NCBI GenBank assembly: GCA_002403995.1
Contig: DHIV01000106.1
Span: 1 to 25,736, forward strand
Source: Gallionella sp. UBA4737
GTDB taxonomy: Bacteria; Pseudomonadota; Gammaproteobacteria; Burkholderiales; Gallionellaceae
DNA length: 25,736 bases
Direction of reading: 5' to 3'
Below, piece after piece: positions 1 to 7,867 of the stretch (the stretch's first letter is position 1; each line of letters begins with the position of its first letter). The notes under the pieces are model-generated. The model was not told the DNA's origin, searched no databases, and saw nothing but the letters and a program-made list of their open reading frames with translations. A program made the translations under genes and the position numbers.

Positions 1-2
1 GC

Positions 3-74
3 ATCGACCGGTTGAGTCCGCAGCACGTAGCTGCCCTTCACGAAGGACTGCTGGGGAAACTAACTATCCGATGA
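3..74 (+). CDS. possible C-terminal end of an unidentified protein (partial)
   Basis: An open frame enters from the left edge and stops at TGA 72-74, giving 23 residues that end in GLLGKLTIR. The composition (helical, with Leu/His/Ala) is compatible with a real protein tail, and it would converge with the diguanylate cyclase gene, overlapping its end by 11 bases. The stretch is far too short to name a family, and a chance open frame is quite possible. Confidence 0.25.
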   Translation: MDRLSPQHVAALHEGLLGKLTIR

Positions 75-975
75 TATGCACGCGGTCCCGCCCGCTGCGC
101 TTGGCGGAGGACAATTCCTGATTTGCCAGTTCGATAAGCAACTCTTCCGTGGCATCCCGATTCGGCATGCGGTGAATGCCGCCGATGCTGATGGTGACCA
201 CTCCATGCGGGGAATCGCCGTGCGGGATATTGAGTGCGCGAACTTGCTCGCAAAGTTTTTGCGCATGATCACGCAAAGCCTCGATGCCGGTGGAAAATGA
301 CACGACGGCGAATTCCTCGCCGCCATAACGCGCTACGCAATCCGACGTGCGTATGAATGATTTTGCGATGCAATCACCCACCCTGCGCAAACACTCATCC
401 CCCGCTGAATGTCCGTAACGCTCATTGAACAGCTTGAATTGGTCCAGATCTATCATCAGCACCGATATCCCGCTGTGTATGCGTTGCGCAACATGCAACA
501 AATCAACAAATCGTTCGTCGAAGTGGCGGCGATTGCTAATCCCTATCAACGGATCGATATAGCTCGAGGCTTCCGGTTGTTGTCCCGACTGGCCTCTGTC
601 CGCCATGTCCTTCATGATTCCGATGAAATGGGTGAGAGTTCCTTGCGCATTATGCATTGGAGAAATTCTGAGCTTTCCCCAGAACATTGAGCCATCCTTG
701 CGGTAATTGCGCAACGTGACATCACAACCCTCGCCGTTTGCCATAGCGGCGAGCATTACGGCAATTTCAGGCTGACCGGTATCGGTCCCCTGCAGGATGC
801 GATAATTCCCGGCCATGGCTTCGCCAGAGCTATAGCCGGTTAATTTTTCAAAGCCTTCATTGACATAGATCAGCGGAAGATCCTGTTGCTGTGCATCAAT
901 GATGGCAATGCCTTCGCGCGCCTCGCTCACGACTTTGGACAGCAAGTCTTGATACGCTTGCGCGCCGGAATTCAT
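64..975 (-). CDS. PAS (LOV-like) - GGDEF diguanylate cyclase
   Basis: Predicted soluble cyclase of 303 residues making c-di-GMP from two GTP. Residues about 15-125 form a PAS domain and about 140-300 a GGDEF domain. The active-site motif is GGEEF at 218-222. An intact RxxD inhibitory I-site (RTSD, 209-212) lies five residues upstream, so product inhibition is expected. There is no signal peptide or membrane segment. The PAS domain follows the LOV photoreceptor template (GNYRILQG, NYRKDGS, FW, HFIG), but the flavin-reactive Cys is Tyr58, the second flavin-contacting Asn is Gly100 and the Gln is Met121. A light response of the usual kind is therefore unlikely; another ligand or redox cue is possible. 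Its ATG overlaps the dsbC stop as ATGA (972-975), so translation is probably coupled. Confidence 0.93.
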   Translation of the reverse strand: MNSGAQAYQDLLSKVVSEAREGIAIIDAQQQDLPLIYVNEGFEKLTGYSSGEAMAGNYRILQGTDTGQPEIAVMLAAMANGEGCDVTLRNYRKDGSMFWGKLRISPMHNAQGTLTHFIGIMKDMADRGQSGQQPEASSYIDPLIGISNRRHFDERFVDLLHVAQRIHSGISVLMIDLDQFKLFNERYGHSAGDECLRRVGDCIAKSFIRTSDCVARYGGEEFAVVSFSTGIEALRDHAQKLCEQVRALNIPHGDSPHGVVTISIGGIHRMPNRDATEELLIELANQELSSAKRSGRDRVHIIG

Positions 976-1685
976 GACCTTCCCTGAATTTTCCTGGTCT
1001 CGTTCAGATTCTTTTCCAATTGTTCCATCGGCAATAACCCGGGGGATTGTATGCCGCTGCCAAATATCAGATTCGGCGTGCCGTTGACGTGGAGTTTTTG
1101 GCCCAAGGCCTTGACCTTTTCAGTTTGGGGGGTATCGCAAACTGCTTTCGCAGGCGCTATGTTGCTCAACATCCAATCGTCCCATGCCTTGATCGGATTA
1201 CCGGAACAGAGCACATTGCGCACGATTTCATCCGAACCCGGAAAAATCGGGTACATGAAGAAATACAGCGTGACATCGGTGACCCCGCTCAACTCCTTTT
1301 CCAGTCGCCGGCAAAAGGTGCAGTTCGGGTCGGTGAAGATGGCCAGCTTGCGTTTTCCGTTCCCCTTCACCTTTTTCACCGCAAGCTCGAGCGGCAACTT
1401 GTCGAAATCGATCGCGAATAACACTTTGCGCCGTTCCTCGCTCAGATCGCGGCGGTTTTTTGCATCGATCACATTCCCTTCGAACAGATATTCCCCCTGC
1501 GCATCGGTGTACAAAAGCTGATCGTCAATGATGACCTCATAAAGCCCCGCATAGGGCGTTTTGACGATATGCTCGAGCTTGCCTATGCCGGGGAATTTAC
1601 TTTGCAGCGACTTGCGGATTTCGTTCTCTCCGGCGTGCGCGGAAGACCACAGGATGAACAGAAGCAGAGTGATTAGTATTTTCAT
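972..1685 (-). CDS. dsbC: periplasmic thiol:disulfide interchange protein, DsbC type
   Basis: Disulfide isomerase of 237 residues that reshuffles wrong disulfides in exported proteins. An N-terminal signal peptide of about 18 residues ends at AHA and directs it to the periplasm. An N-terminal dimerisation-type region (about 20-85) is followed by a thioredoxin fold. The redox motif is C122-T-F-C125, the cis-proline motif is T203-P204, and a second Cys pair (160, 183) matches the structural disulfide of DsbC. Length fits DsbC/DsbG (about 235 residues). CTFC differs from the CGYC of the E. coli enzyme, which could shift redox potential. It lies 31 bases downstream of the ubiH-type gene and overlaps the cyclase by four bases. 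The ribosome site is weak (AGAGA). Confidence 0.92.
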   Translation of the reverse strand: MKILITLLLFILWSSAHAGENEIRKSLQSKFPGIGKLEHIVKTPYAGLYEVIIDDQLLYTDAQGEYLFEGNVIDAKNRRDLSEERRKVLFAIDFDKLPLELAVKKVKGNGKRKLAIFTDPNCTFCRRLEKELSGVTDVTLYFFMYPIFPGSDEIVRNVLCSGNPIKAWDDWMLSNIAPAKAVCDTPQTEKVKALGQKLHVNGTPNLIFGSGIQSPGLLPMEQLEKNLNETRKIQGRS

Positions 1686-1716
1686 TGGGTGTTCTCTTTA
1701 AAGTAATTCAGTTCAT

Positions 1717-2892
1717 TTAATTCAGGGCGTGTTGCATCAACAATTTTTTCAGCGGGATGATGCGATTGGTGACATTCAGCCCCAGATTGCGCACTGCGCG
1801 CAACACCGGAACCTCGTTATTGAACAAATGTTTCAGCCCGTAAGTCGTTGCCTGCATGGTATAGATGTCTTCCTTGCGTTTTCGTTCATAACGGCGCAGC
1901 AATTGTGCATCACCGCAGTCGCTTTGCGCGCCGCGCTCCAGGAGTATTTGCGCCAGCTGGCGCGCATCGCGAAAGCCGGTATTCACACCCTGCCCCGCCA
2001 GCGGGTGCATATTGTGTGCGGCATCGCCGATCAATGCGACGCGCGGCGCGCTGATCTGCGGCAATACCAGCAGGCGCAGCGGGAAAGCGGCGGGCGGCGT
2101 GATGAGTTTCAGTTCACCCAGCGTTTGCCGTGAAGCGGCAGCAACTCGCGCGCATAGCTCGTCTTGCGGCATCGCCAGCAGCCGCGCTGAATGCTCGATG
2201 CTGACCGACCACACCATCGAGACCCGGTTACCGGGCAGCGGCAACAGCGCAAGTATGCCGTCCGGCTGGAACCATTGATAGGCAATACCGCGATGCGGCA
2301 GTTCGACGGAAAAGTTTGCCACCACCCCGTGCTGCTGGTAGTCCACAGGCGCGGCACTGATGCCCGCCTGACTGCGCACCCATGAATCGCGCCCGTCCGC
2401 GCCCACGATGAGTTTGGCGCTCAGAGTACGGCCATCTTCCAGCGTAAGCGTGGCTGCATCCTTGTCAAATTCAAGCGCGCCGCAACGCGCCGGATAAAGC
2501 AGGGTCAAGTTTTCCTGCTGCTGCAACACCTGCCACAGCGCGTGCTGCAACGCGCGGTTTTCCAGTATGCACGCCAATTCCGCAACGCCCATCTGATAGG
2601 CGCTGAATTCCAGTTCCGCTCCGGTGTCGCCGAACACGCGCATCGCTTCGACGGGCGCGATGCGACCGGCATCCAGCAAAGACCATGCACCGGATTTCTC
2701 GAGGAAACTGCGGCTGCCCGGGCTGATCGCGTAAATGCGGCTATCCCAATCCTCAGCGCTGGCCGGCGCGTTGTCCCGCATTAGCGAGGACTGACTTTCC
2801 ACCATTGCCAGCGACAGCCCGCTGTATTTTAGTGCTGCGGCAAGGCTGGCTCCCACCAACCCCCCGCCTATGATCACGACATCGAATTCCAT
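1717..2892 (-). CDS. UbiH/UbiF/VisC/COQ6-family FAD-dependent hydroxylase
   Basis: Flavin monooxygenase of 391 residues, expected to hydroxylate the aromatic ring during ubiquinone biosynthesis. It shows the three family signatures: the N-terminal dinucleotide fold (IIGGGLVGASL, about 7-17), the GADG motif (164-167) and the second FAD motif GDAAHNMHPLAGQG (289-302). Which ring position it modifies cannot be told from sequence alone, so no symbol is given. I chose ATG 2892 because the FAD fold begins a few residues in; an in-frame ATG at 2904 would add four residues, and neither has a strong ribosome site. The open frame continues far upstream antisense to dusB, which is a coding shadow. It heads the operon with dsbC and the cyclase, divergent from dusB. 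Confidence 0.93.
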   Translation of the reverse strand: MEFDVVIIGGGLVGASLAAALKYSGLSLAMVESQSSLMRDNAPASAEDWDSRIYAISPGSRSFLEKSGAWSLLDAGRIAPVEAMRVFGDTGAELEFSAYQMGVAELACILENRALQHALWQVLQQQENLTLLYPARCGALEFDKDAATLTLEDGRTLSAKLIVGADGRDSWVRSQAGISAAPVDYQQHGVVANFSVELPHRGIAYQWFQPDGILALLPLPGNRVSMVWSVSIEHSARLLAMPQDELCARVAAASRQTLGELKLITPPAAFPLRLLVLPQISAPRVALIGDAAHNMHPLAGQGVNTGFRDARQLAQILLERGAQSDCGDAQLLRRYERKRKEDIYTMQATTYGLKHLFNNEVPVLRAVRNLGLNVTNRIIPLKKLLMQHALN

Positions 2893-2925
2893 ACAGAGAA
2901 TCATAGCATGCCGCCAAGTTTCATT

Positions 2926-2931
2926 TATAAT
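2926..2931 (+). promoter_or_regulatory. candidate -10 box for dusB-fis
   Basis: A perfect TATAAT sits in the 78-base divergent gap, 40 bases ahead of the dusB ATG. No good -35 hexamer is visible 16-18 bases upstream, so this would be an activator-dependent or weak promoter. Confidence 0.4.
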
Positions 2932-2970
2932 CCCTCCCCCTCGCGGAAAACTCCGTGGCAGAAAAACAAG

Positions 2971-3978
2971 ATGCGCATCGGCCCCTATCAACTGAAGAAT
3001 AATCTGATCGTTGCCCCCATGGCGGGGGTGACGGATCGCCCTTTCCGCATGCTGTGCAAACGCATGGGAGCGGGCATGGCGGTGAGCGAGATGGTGTCCT
3101 CCAATTCGCTGCTGTACGGTTCGGAAAAGACCATGCGGCGCGCCAACCATGAAGGCGAGGTCGATCCGATCTCGGTGCAGATCGTCGGTGCCGACCCCAA
3201 AATGCTGGCGCAGGCCGCGCAATACAACGTGGATAACGGCGCGCAGATCATCGACATCAACATGGGCTGCCCGGCGAAGAAGATCTGCAACGTGATGGCC
3301 GGTTCCGCGCTGTTGCAGAACGAACCGCTGGTGGCGACCTTGCTGGAAGCGGTGGTCGGCGCGGTGAATGTGCCCGTTACGCTCAAGATACGCACCGGCT
3401 GGGACAAACAGAACCGCAATGCGATCCGCATCGCCAGGATCGCCGAAGCATCCGGCATCCAGGCCCTCGCGATACACGGACGCACCCGCGCCTGCGCCTA
3501 CACCGGCGACGCCGAATACGACACCATTGCCGCGGTCAAGGCCAGCGTGAGCATTCCGATCATCGCCAACGGCGACATCACCACACCGGAAAAAGTCAAA
3601 TACGTGCTGGAACAAACCGGCGCGGATGCGGTGATGATAGGCCGCGCGGCACAGGGCCGCCCGTGGCTGTTCCGCGAGATCGAGCACTTTCTCGGTACTG
3701 GCCAACACCTGCCCGCGCCGCAAGTCGGCGAGATCCATCGCGTGCTGGTAGCGCATGTGCATGAGCTGTACGGTTTCTACGGCGAACACACCGGTTTGCG
3801 CGTGGCGCGCAAGCACATCTCCTGGTACACCAAGGGGCTGGCCGGTTCGGCTCACTTCAGGCATCACATGAATCAACTGGAAAACCCTGCGGAGCAGTTG
3901 GCGGCAGTGGATGAATTTTTTGCGGATCAGGCGCAGCGCGGAACACAACTGCATTACATCGAGGAACTGGCGGCATGA
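2971..3978 (+). CDS. dusB: tRNA-dihydrouridine synthase B
   Basis: FMN enzyme of 335 residues that reduces specific uridines of tRNA to dihydrouridine with NADPH. A TIM barrel is followed by a C-terminal helical tRNA-binding part. Visible family motifs are PMAGVTDRPFR (16-26), NMGCPAKKIC with the catalytic Cys at 100, and GRAAQGRPWLF near the phosphate-binding end. The length matches DusB (about 320-340). ATG 2971 gives the usual N-terminus (MRIGPYQL); an upstream in-frame ATG at 2908 would add 21 atypical residues and is rejected. Immediate overlap with fis (ATGA at 3975-3978) reproduces the well-known dusB-fis operon, where dusB is the leader gene and fis translation depends on it. Confidence 0.97.
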   Translation: MRIGPYQLKNNLIVAPMAGVTDRPFRMLCKRMGAGMAVSEMVSSNSLLYGSEKTMRRANHEGEVDPISVQIVGADPKMLAQAAQYNVDNGAQIIDINMGCPAKKICNVMAGSALLQNEPLVATLLEAVVGAVNVPVTLKIRTGWDKQNRNAIRIARIAEASGIQALAIHGRTRACAYTGDAEYDTIAAVKASVSIPIIANGDITTPEKVKYVLEQTGADAVMIGRAAQGRPWLFREIEHFLGTGQHLPAPQVGEIHRVLVAHVHELYGFYGEHTGLRVARKHISWYTKGLAGSAHFRHHMNQLENPAEQLAAVDEFFADQAQRGTQLHYIEELAA

Positions 3979-4226
3979 GCGATGGCGTGGTCAACGAGAA
4001 TGAGATGGCGCGCCATGTGCGCAAGGCGCTCAAGGAATATTTCAAGGATCTCGACGGCGAAGACCCGTGCTGCGAGATGTACGACATGGTGATGAACTGC
4101 GTCGAGAAGCCGCTGCTCGAGATGGTGCTGGAACACGTCGGCGGCAATCAGACGCGCGCGGCGGATATGCTGGGCATCAATCGCAACACCCTGCGCAAAA
4201 AGATGCAGCAGCACGGCCTCGTCTAG
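3975..4226 (+). CDS. fis: Fis family nucleoid-associated DNA-binding protein
   Basis: Small dimeric DNA-bending protein of 83 residues that acts in growth-phase control of rRNA genes, recombination and nucleoid structure. The C-terminal half carries the Fis-type helix-turn-helix (GNQTRAADMLGINRNTLRKK). The N-terminal arm differs from enteric Fis, as usual in betaproteobacteria. The start at 3975 overlaps the dusB stop and has GAGGAA about ten bases upstream; a second in-frame ATG at 4005 would give 73 residues. It is the end of the dusB-fis operon, 72 bases before purH. Confidence 0.95.
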   Translation: MSDGVVNENEMARHVRKALKEYFKDLDGEDPCCEMYDMVMNCVEKPLLEMVLEHVGGNQTRAADMLGINRNTLRKKMQQHGLV

Positions 4227-4298
4227 AGACGCTCGCGCGGTCCCGAAACAAAGGCTTCACATGCTCCCACCCCCAATTTATTTTTCATTGGAACCATC

Positions 4299-5864
4299 AT
4301 GGCAGCAATCAAACAGGCACTCATCAGCGTGTCGGACAAGTCCGGCATTCTCGAATTCGCACAGGGATTGGACCAGCAGGGCGTAAAGATCCTCTCCACC
4401 GGCGGCACTGCAAAGCTGCTCGCCGACAACGGCATCCCGGTCACCGAAGTGGCCGACTACACCGGCTTCCCGGAGATGCTCGATGGCCGCGTGAAGACGC
4501 TGCAACCTAAAGTCCACGCGGGCATCCTGGCACGGCGCGATCTGCCGGAGCACGTCGCCACACTGCAGAAACACGGCATCCCGACCATCGATCTGGTGGT
4601 GGTGAACCTGTATCCGTTTGCCGCTACCGTCGCCAAGCCCGACTGCACGCTGGAAGACGCCATCGAGAACATCGACATAGGCGGGCCGACGATGGTGCGC
4701 GCGGCGGCGAAGAACCACGGCCACGTCGCCATCGTCACCGACCCGGCCGACTACGCCGATGTGCTGGCCGAGATGCAGACCAACAACGGCTCGGTGAGTG
4801 ACGCGACGCGTTTCGACCTGGCGAAGAAGGCGTTCTCGCACACCGCCGCTTACGATTCCGCGATCAGCAACTATCTCACCGCGATCAATGCGGATGGGAC
4901 AAAGAGCACGTTCCCGGCGCAGATCAATTTCAATTTTGCCAAGGTGCAGGACATGCGCTACGGCGAGAACCCGCACCAGAGCGCCGCGTTCTACCGCGAC
5001 CTCGTTCCGGTACCGGGCGGCATCGCCGATTACACCCAGTTGCAGGGCAAGGAACTGTCCTACAACAACATCGGCGATGCCGATGCGGCCTGGGAGCTGG
5101 TCAAGACTTTCGATCAACCCGCCTGCGTGATCGTCAAGCATGCCAACCCGTGCGGCGTGGCGATCGCCGACACACCATTGAATGCATACAAGCTGGCCTA
5201 TGCGACCGATACCACTTCCGCGTTCGGCGGCATCATCGCCTTCAACCGCGAGCTGGATGCCGAGAGTGCCGTGCAGATCACCGCCAACCAGTTCGTCGAG
5301 CTCATCATCGCTCCGTCCGCAAGCGACGCCGCACTCAAGGTAACCGCAGCGAAGCAGAATGTGCGCGTGCTCACCCTGCCGTTGTCCAATGCGCACAACC
5401 AGTTCGACTTCAAGCGCGTCAATGGCGGCCTGCTGGTGCAGACTCCGGATGCGCTGAATGTGCAGGCAGCACAACTCAAAGTGGTGACCAAGGTACAGCC
5501 CGGCAAGGAACAACTGCAGGACCTGCTGTTTGCCTGGCGCGTGGCGAAATATGTGAAATCCAACGCCATCGTGTTCTGCAAGAATGGCCAGACGCTGGGC
5601 GTGGGCGCGGGGCAGATGAGCCGCGTGGACAGCACGCGCATCGCCAGCATCAAGGCGCAGAACGCGGGTCTGAGCCTGGCGGGTTCGGTGGTGTCATCCG
5701 ATGCCTTCTTCCCGTTCCGCGACGGCATCGATGTGCTGGCAGAAGCGGGCGCAAAAGCCGTGATCCAGCCCGGCGGCTCGATGCGTGACGAGGAAGTGAT
5801 CACGGCGGCGAATGAACACGGGATTGCGATGGTTTTCACCGGCTACCGTCACTTTCGGCATTAA
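4299..5864 (+). CDS. purH: bifunctional AICAR transformylase / IMP cyclohydrolase
   Basis: Enzyme of 521 residues catalysing the last two steps of de novo IMP synthesis: formyl transfer from 10-formyl-THF to AICAR, then ring closure. The N-terminal MGS-like cyclohydrolase domain (about 1-145) shows ISVSDKSG, STGGTAK, and DGRVKTLQPKVHAG. The transformylase domain shows RYGENPHQ, the catalytic Lys-His pair in KHANPCG (K280-H281) and SDAFFPFRDGID. Length matches the family (about 520-530). No strong Shine-Dalgarno is visible; GGAACC precedes the ATG. It precedes purD in the same direction, with REP-like palindromes between them, and links the window's folate genes to purine synthesis. Confidence 0.98.
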   Translation: MAAIKQALISVSDKSGILEFAQGLDQQGVKILSTGGTAKLLADNGIPVTEVADYTGFPEMLDGRVKTLQPKVHAGILARRDLPEHVATLQKHGIPTIDLVVVNLYPFAATVAKPDCTLEDAIENIDIGGPTMVRAAAKNHGHVAIVTDPADYADVLAEMQTNNGSVSDATRFDLAKKAFSHTAAYDSAISNYLTAINADGTKSTFPAQINFNFAKVQDMRYGENPHQSAAFYRDLVPVPGGIADYTQLQGKELSYNNIGDADAAWELVKTFDQPACVIVKHANPCGVAIADTPLNAYKLAYATDTTSAFGGIIAFNRELDAESAVQITANQFVELIIAPSASDAALKVTAAKQNVRVLTLPLSNAHNQFDFKRVNGGLLVQTPDALNVQAAQLKVVTKVQPGKEQLQDLLFAWRVAKYVKSNAIVFCKNGQTLGVGAGQMSRVDSTRIASIKAQNAGLSLAGSVVSSDAFFPFRDGIDVLAEAGAKAVIQPGGSMRDEEVITAANEHGIAMVFTGYRHFRH

Positions 5865-5868
5865 ACAT

Positions 5869-5970
5869 GTAGGGTGGGCTCTGCCCACCATGTCGGGCAG
5901 AGCCCGACCTGCGGCTACGCAATACTCCGCAAGAATATAAAAATGGTGGGCAACAAATTGCCCATCCTAC
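5869..5970. repeat. GTAG-headed REP-like palindrome cluster, locus 1 (purH-purD gap)
   Basis: Three hairpin units fill the gap between purH and purD. Unit A begins GTAG (5869) with stem GGTGGGC/GCCCACC around loop TCT. Unit B has stem GTCGGGC/GCCCGAC (5892-5908) followed by an inverted head CTAC at 5915-5918. Unit C pairs GGTGGGCAA with TTGCCCATC (5945-5966) and also ends in CTAC (5967-5970). Opposed GTAG/CTAC heads resemble paired REP elements (BIME-like). The same unit recurs at 16905-17003 and 25131-25304. They may act as mRNA stabilisers or attenuators between the genes. Confidence 0.8.
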
Positions 5971-5982
5971 GTTGAGGATGTT

Positions 5983-7275
5983 ATGAAAATTCTGGTTATC
6001 GGTTCCGGCGGACGCGAGCACGCGCTGTCCTGGCGTTTGGCGCAAGGCGCCAAGGTGCAGAAGGTATATGTCGCGCCGGGCAATGCGGGCACAGCGCTGG
6101 AAGACGGCGTGGAGAATGTAGCCGTCACCGCGATTCCCGAGCTGATAGCATTCGCGCAACGCGAAGACATCTACATGACCGTGGTCGGGCCGGAAGCGCC
6201 ACTGGCTGCGGGTATCGTGGATGCCTTTCGTGCCGAGGGACTCAAGATCTTCGGCCCGACCAAGGCGGCGGCGCAACTCGAATCCTCCAAGAATTTCGCC
6301 AAGCGTTTCATGGTGCGCCACAACATCCCCACCGCATTCTTCGAGACCTTCAGCGACATCGAGGCGGCACGCGCCTATGTCGAGAAACACGGTGCACCCA
6401 TCGTGATCAAGGCCGATGGGCTGGCGGCAGGCAAAGGCGTGGTGGTCGCGATGAGCAAGGATGAAGCGTTTGCCGCGATAGACATGATGCTTGCCCAAAA
6501 TAAATCTTCTGGCAACAAACTTGGAGATGCCGGCGCGCGCGTGGTGATCGAGGAATTCCTTGCCGGCGAAGAGGCCAGCTTCATCGTGATGGTGGACGGC
6601 AAGAATGTGCTGGCGATGGCCACCAGCCAGGATCACAAACGTTTATTGGATGGCGACAACGGCCCCAACACCGGCGGCATGGGCGCGTATTCGCCCGCGC
6701 CGGTGGTTACGCCCCAGCTTCATGCGCGCGTGTTGCGCGAGGTGATCCAGCCGGTGGTGCGCGGCATGGAACAGGAAGGGATCACCTACACCGGCTTCCT
6801 TTACGCCGGGCTGATGATAGACGCGCAAGGCAATGCCAAGGTGCTTGAATTCAACTGCCGCATGGGCGACCCGGAAACCCAGCCCATCATGCTGCGCCTG
6901 AAAAGCAATTTCGCGGAGATCGTCGAGCACGCCATCAACGGCACGCTGGACCAGGTTGAAGTGGAATGGGACAGACGCACCGCGCTCGGCGTGGTGATGG
7001 CCGCCGCCAATTACCCGGACACGCCGCGCAAGGGCGATGTCATCACCGGCCTGCCCAGGAAACTCGAAGACGCGCATGTGTTCCATGCCGGCACCGCGAT
7101 GCAGGATGGGCAAGTGGTCACCAACGGCGGGCGGGTACTGTGCGCCACCGCGCTGGGCACGATGGTGAAGGTGGCGCAGAAGCGCGCCTATGAGATCGCC
7201 GACACCATTCATTTCGACGGCTGCCAGATGAGGCGTGACATCGGATACCGTGCGATCGGTGCCAGCAGGAAGTAA
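5983..7275 (+). CDS. purD: phosphoribosylamine-glycine ligase (GAR synthetase)
   Basis: ATP-grasp enzyme of 430 residues joining glycine to phosphoribosylamine, step two of purine synthesis. The N-terminus has the family motif GSGGREHALSWRL (about 7-19). The ATP-grasp core includes GLAAGKGVVVA, the loop before VVIEEFLAGEEASF, and the signature HKRLLDGDNGPNTGGMGAYSP. The metal/ATP region EFNCRMGDPETQ is intact. Length is standard (about 425-430). A GAGG ribosome site lies before ATG 5983. Its TAA stop is followed immediately and in the same frame by the TTG start of the TsaC-like gene. Confidence 0.98.
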   Translation: MKILVIGSGGREHALSWRLAQGAKVQKVYVAPGNAGTALEDGVENVAVTAIPELIAFAQREDIYMTVVGPEAPLAAGIVDAFRAEGLKIFGPTKAAAQLESSKNFAKRFMVRHNIPTAFFETFSDIEAARAYVEKHGAPIVIKADGLAAGKGVVVAMSKDEAFAAIDMMLAQNKSSGNKLGDAGARVVIEEFLAGEEASFIVMVDGKNVLAMATSQDHKRLLDGDNGPNTGGMGAYSPAPVVTPQLHARVLREVIQPVVRGMEQEGITYTGFLYAGLMIDAQGNAKVLEFNCRMGDPETQPIMLRLKSNFAEIVEHAINGTLDQVEVEWDRRTALGVVMAAANYPDTPRKGDVITGLPRKLEDAHVFHAGTAMQDGQVVTNGGRVLCATALGTMVKVAQKRAYEIADTIHFDGCQMRRDIGYRAIGASRK

Positions 7276-7833
7276 TTGTTCCGGCACAGCGCATCGTATC
7301 GCCGCATCGCAGCGCACCTCAGACGCGGCGGCCTGATCGCCTATCCCACCGAATCCTGCTATGGGCTGGGCTGCGATCCCGGCAACCGCGTCGCGGTGCA
7401 ACGCCTGCTCAGACTCAAGCAACGCCCGCAGCACAAAGGCTTGATCCTGATCGCGGCGAATTACCGGCAAGTGGCACGCTACCTGCAACCGATCACGCCA
7501 GCCCAACAACAGCAACTCAAAACTGCGGGCGCGCAGGCGATCACTTATCTGATGCCGGCCCTGCATTCCGCGCCGCGCTGGTTGCGCGGCAGCCATGACA
7601 CGCTGGCAGTGCGATTGACTGCGCACAAAAAATCGGCACAACTTTGCCGGGGCGTGAACAGCGCACTGGTCTCGACCAGCGCCAATCGCAGCGGCCAGCG
7701 TCCCGCCAGGACTTATGCGCAATGCCGGCGTTTGTTCGGGCACGAAGTGTGGGTGCTGCCGGGACGCGTGGGCAAGCGCAAGACTCCTTCGACCATAAGC
7801 AGGTGGGCTGATGGTAAAATCATACGCAGTTAA
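7276..7833 (+). CDS. TsaC/YrdC/Sua5-domain protein (threonylcarbamoyl-AMP synthase, divergent)
   Basis: A YrdC-like domain protein of 185 residues, expected to make threonylcarbamoyl-AMP from Thr, bicarbonate and ATP for t6A37 in tRNAs. Family motifs seen: LIAYPTESCYGLGCDP (about 20-35), LLRLKQRPQHKGLILIAANY (45-64), LAVRLTAH and VSTSANRSGQ. The strongly conserved WPGP(V/Y)T segment is replaced by AGAQAITYLMPA, so a specialised paralogue is possible and no symbol is given. TTG 7276 is the only canonical start before the first motif, because the purD TAA lies directly upstream in the same frame. AGGAAG (7267-7272) serves as a tightly spaced ribosome site, so expression should be coupled to purD. 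Confidence 0.85.
   Translation: MFRHSASYRRIAAHLRRGGLIAYPTESCYGLGCDPGNRVAVQRLLRLKQRPQHKGLILIAANYRQVARYLQPITPAQQQQLKTAGAQAITYLMPALHSAPRWLRGSHDTLAVRLTAHKKSAQLCRGVNSALVSTSANRSGQRPARTYAQCRRLFGHEVWVLPGRVGKRKTPSTISRWADGKIIRS
7812..7820 (+). promoter_or_regulatory. candidate extended -10 promoter for hemF
   Basis: TGGTAAAAT (TGn plus TAAAAT) overlaps the 3' end of the TsaC-like gene, about 48 bases before the hemF ATG. No convincing -35 is seen, as is acceptable for an extended -10 element. It could give hemF independent expression inside the pur block. Confidence 0.4.
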
Positions 7834-7867
7834 ATCATTACGAAATTAATCGGCATTGGAGGAAAGC

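Noticed and set aside
2893..3954. Very long minus-strand open frame extending the ubiH-type gene upstream across dusB
   Set aside because: The FAD-binding N-terminus begins at 2892; the rest is antisense to the well-defined dusB and reads as His/Arg-rich shadow sequence.
4278..5513. 411-codon minus-strand open frame opposite purH
   Set aside because: It lies entirely over purH, has no recognisable motif and shows the His/Arg-rich composition of antisense frames in GC-rich genes.
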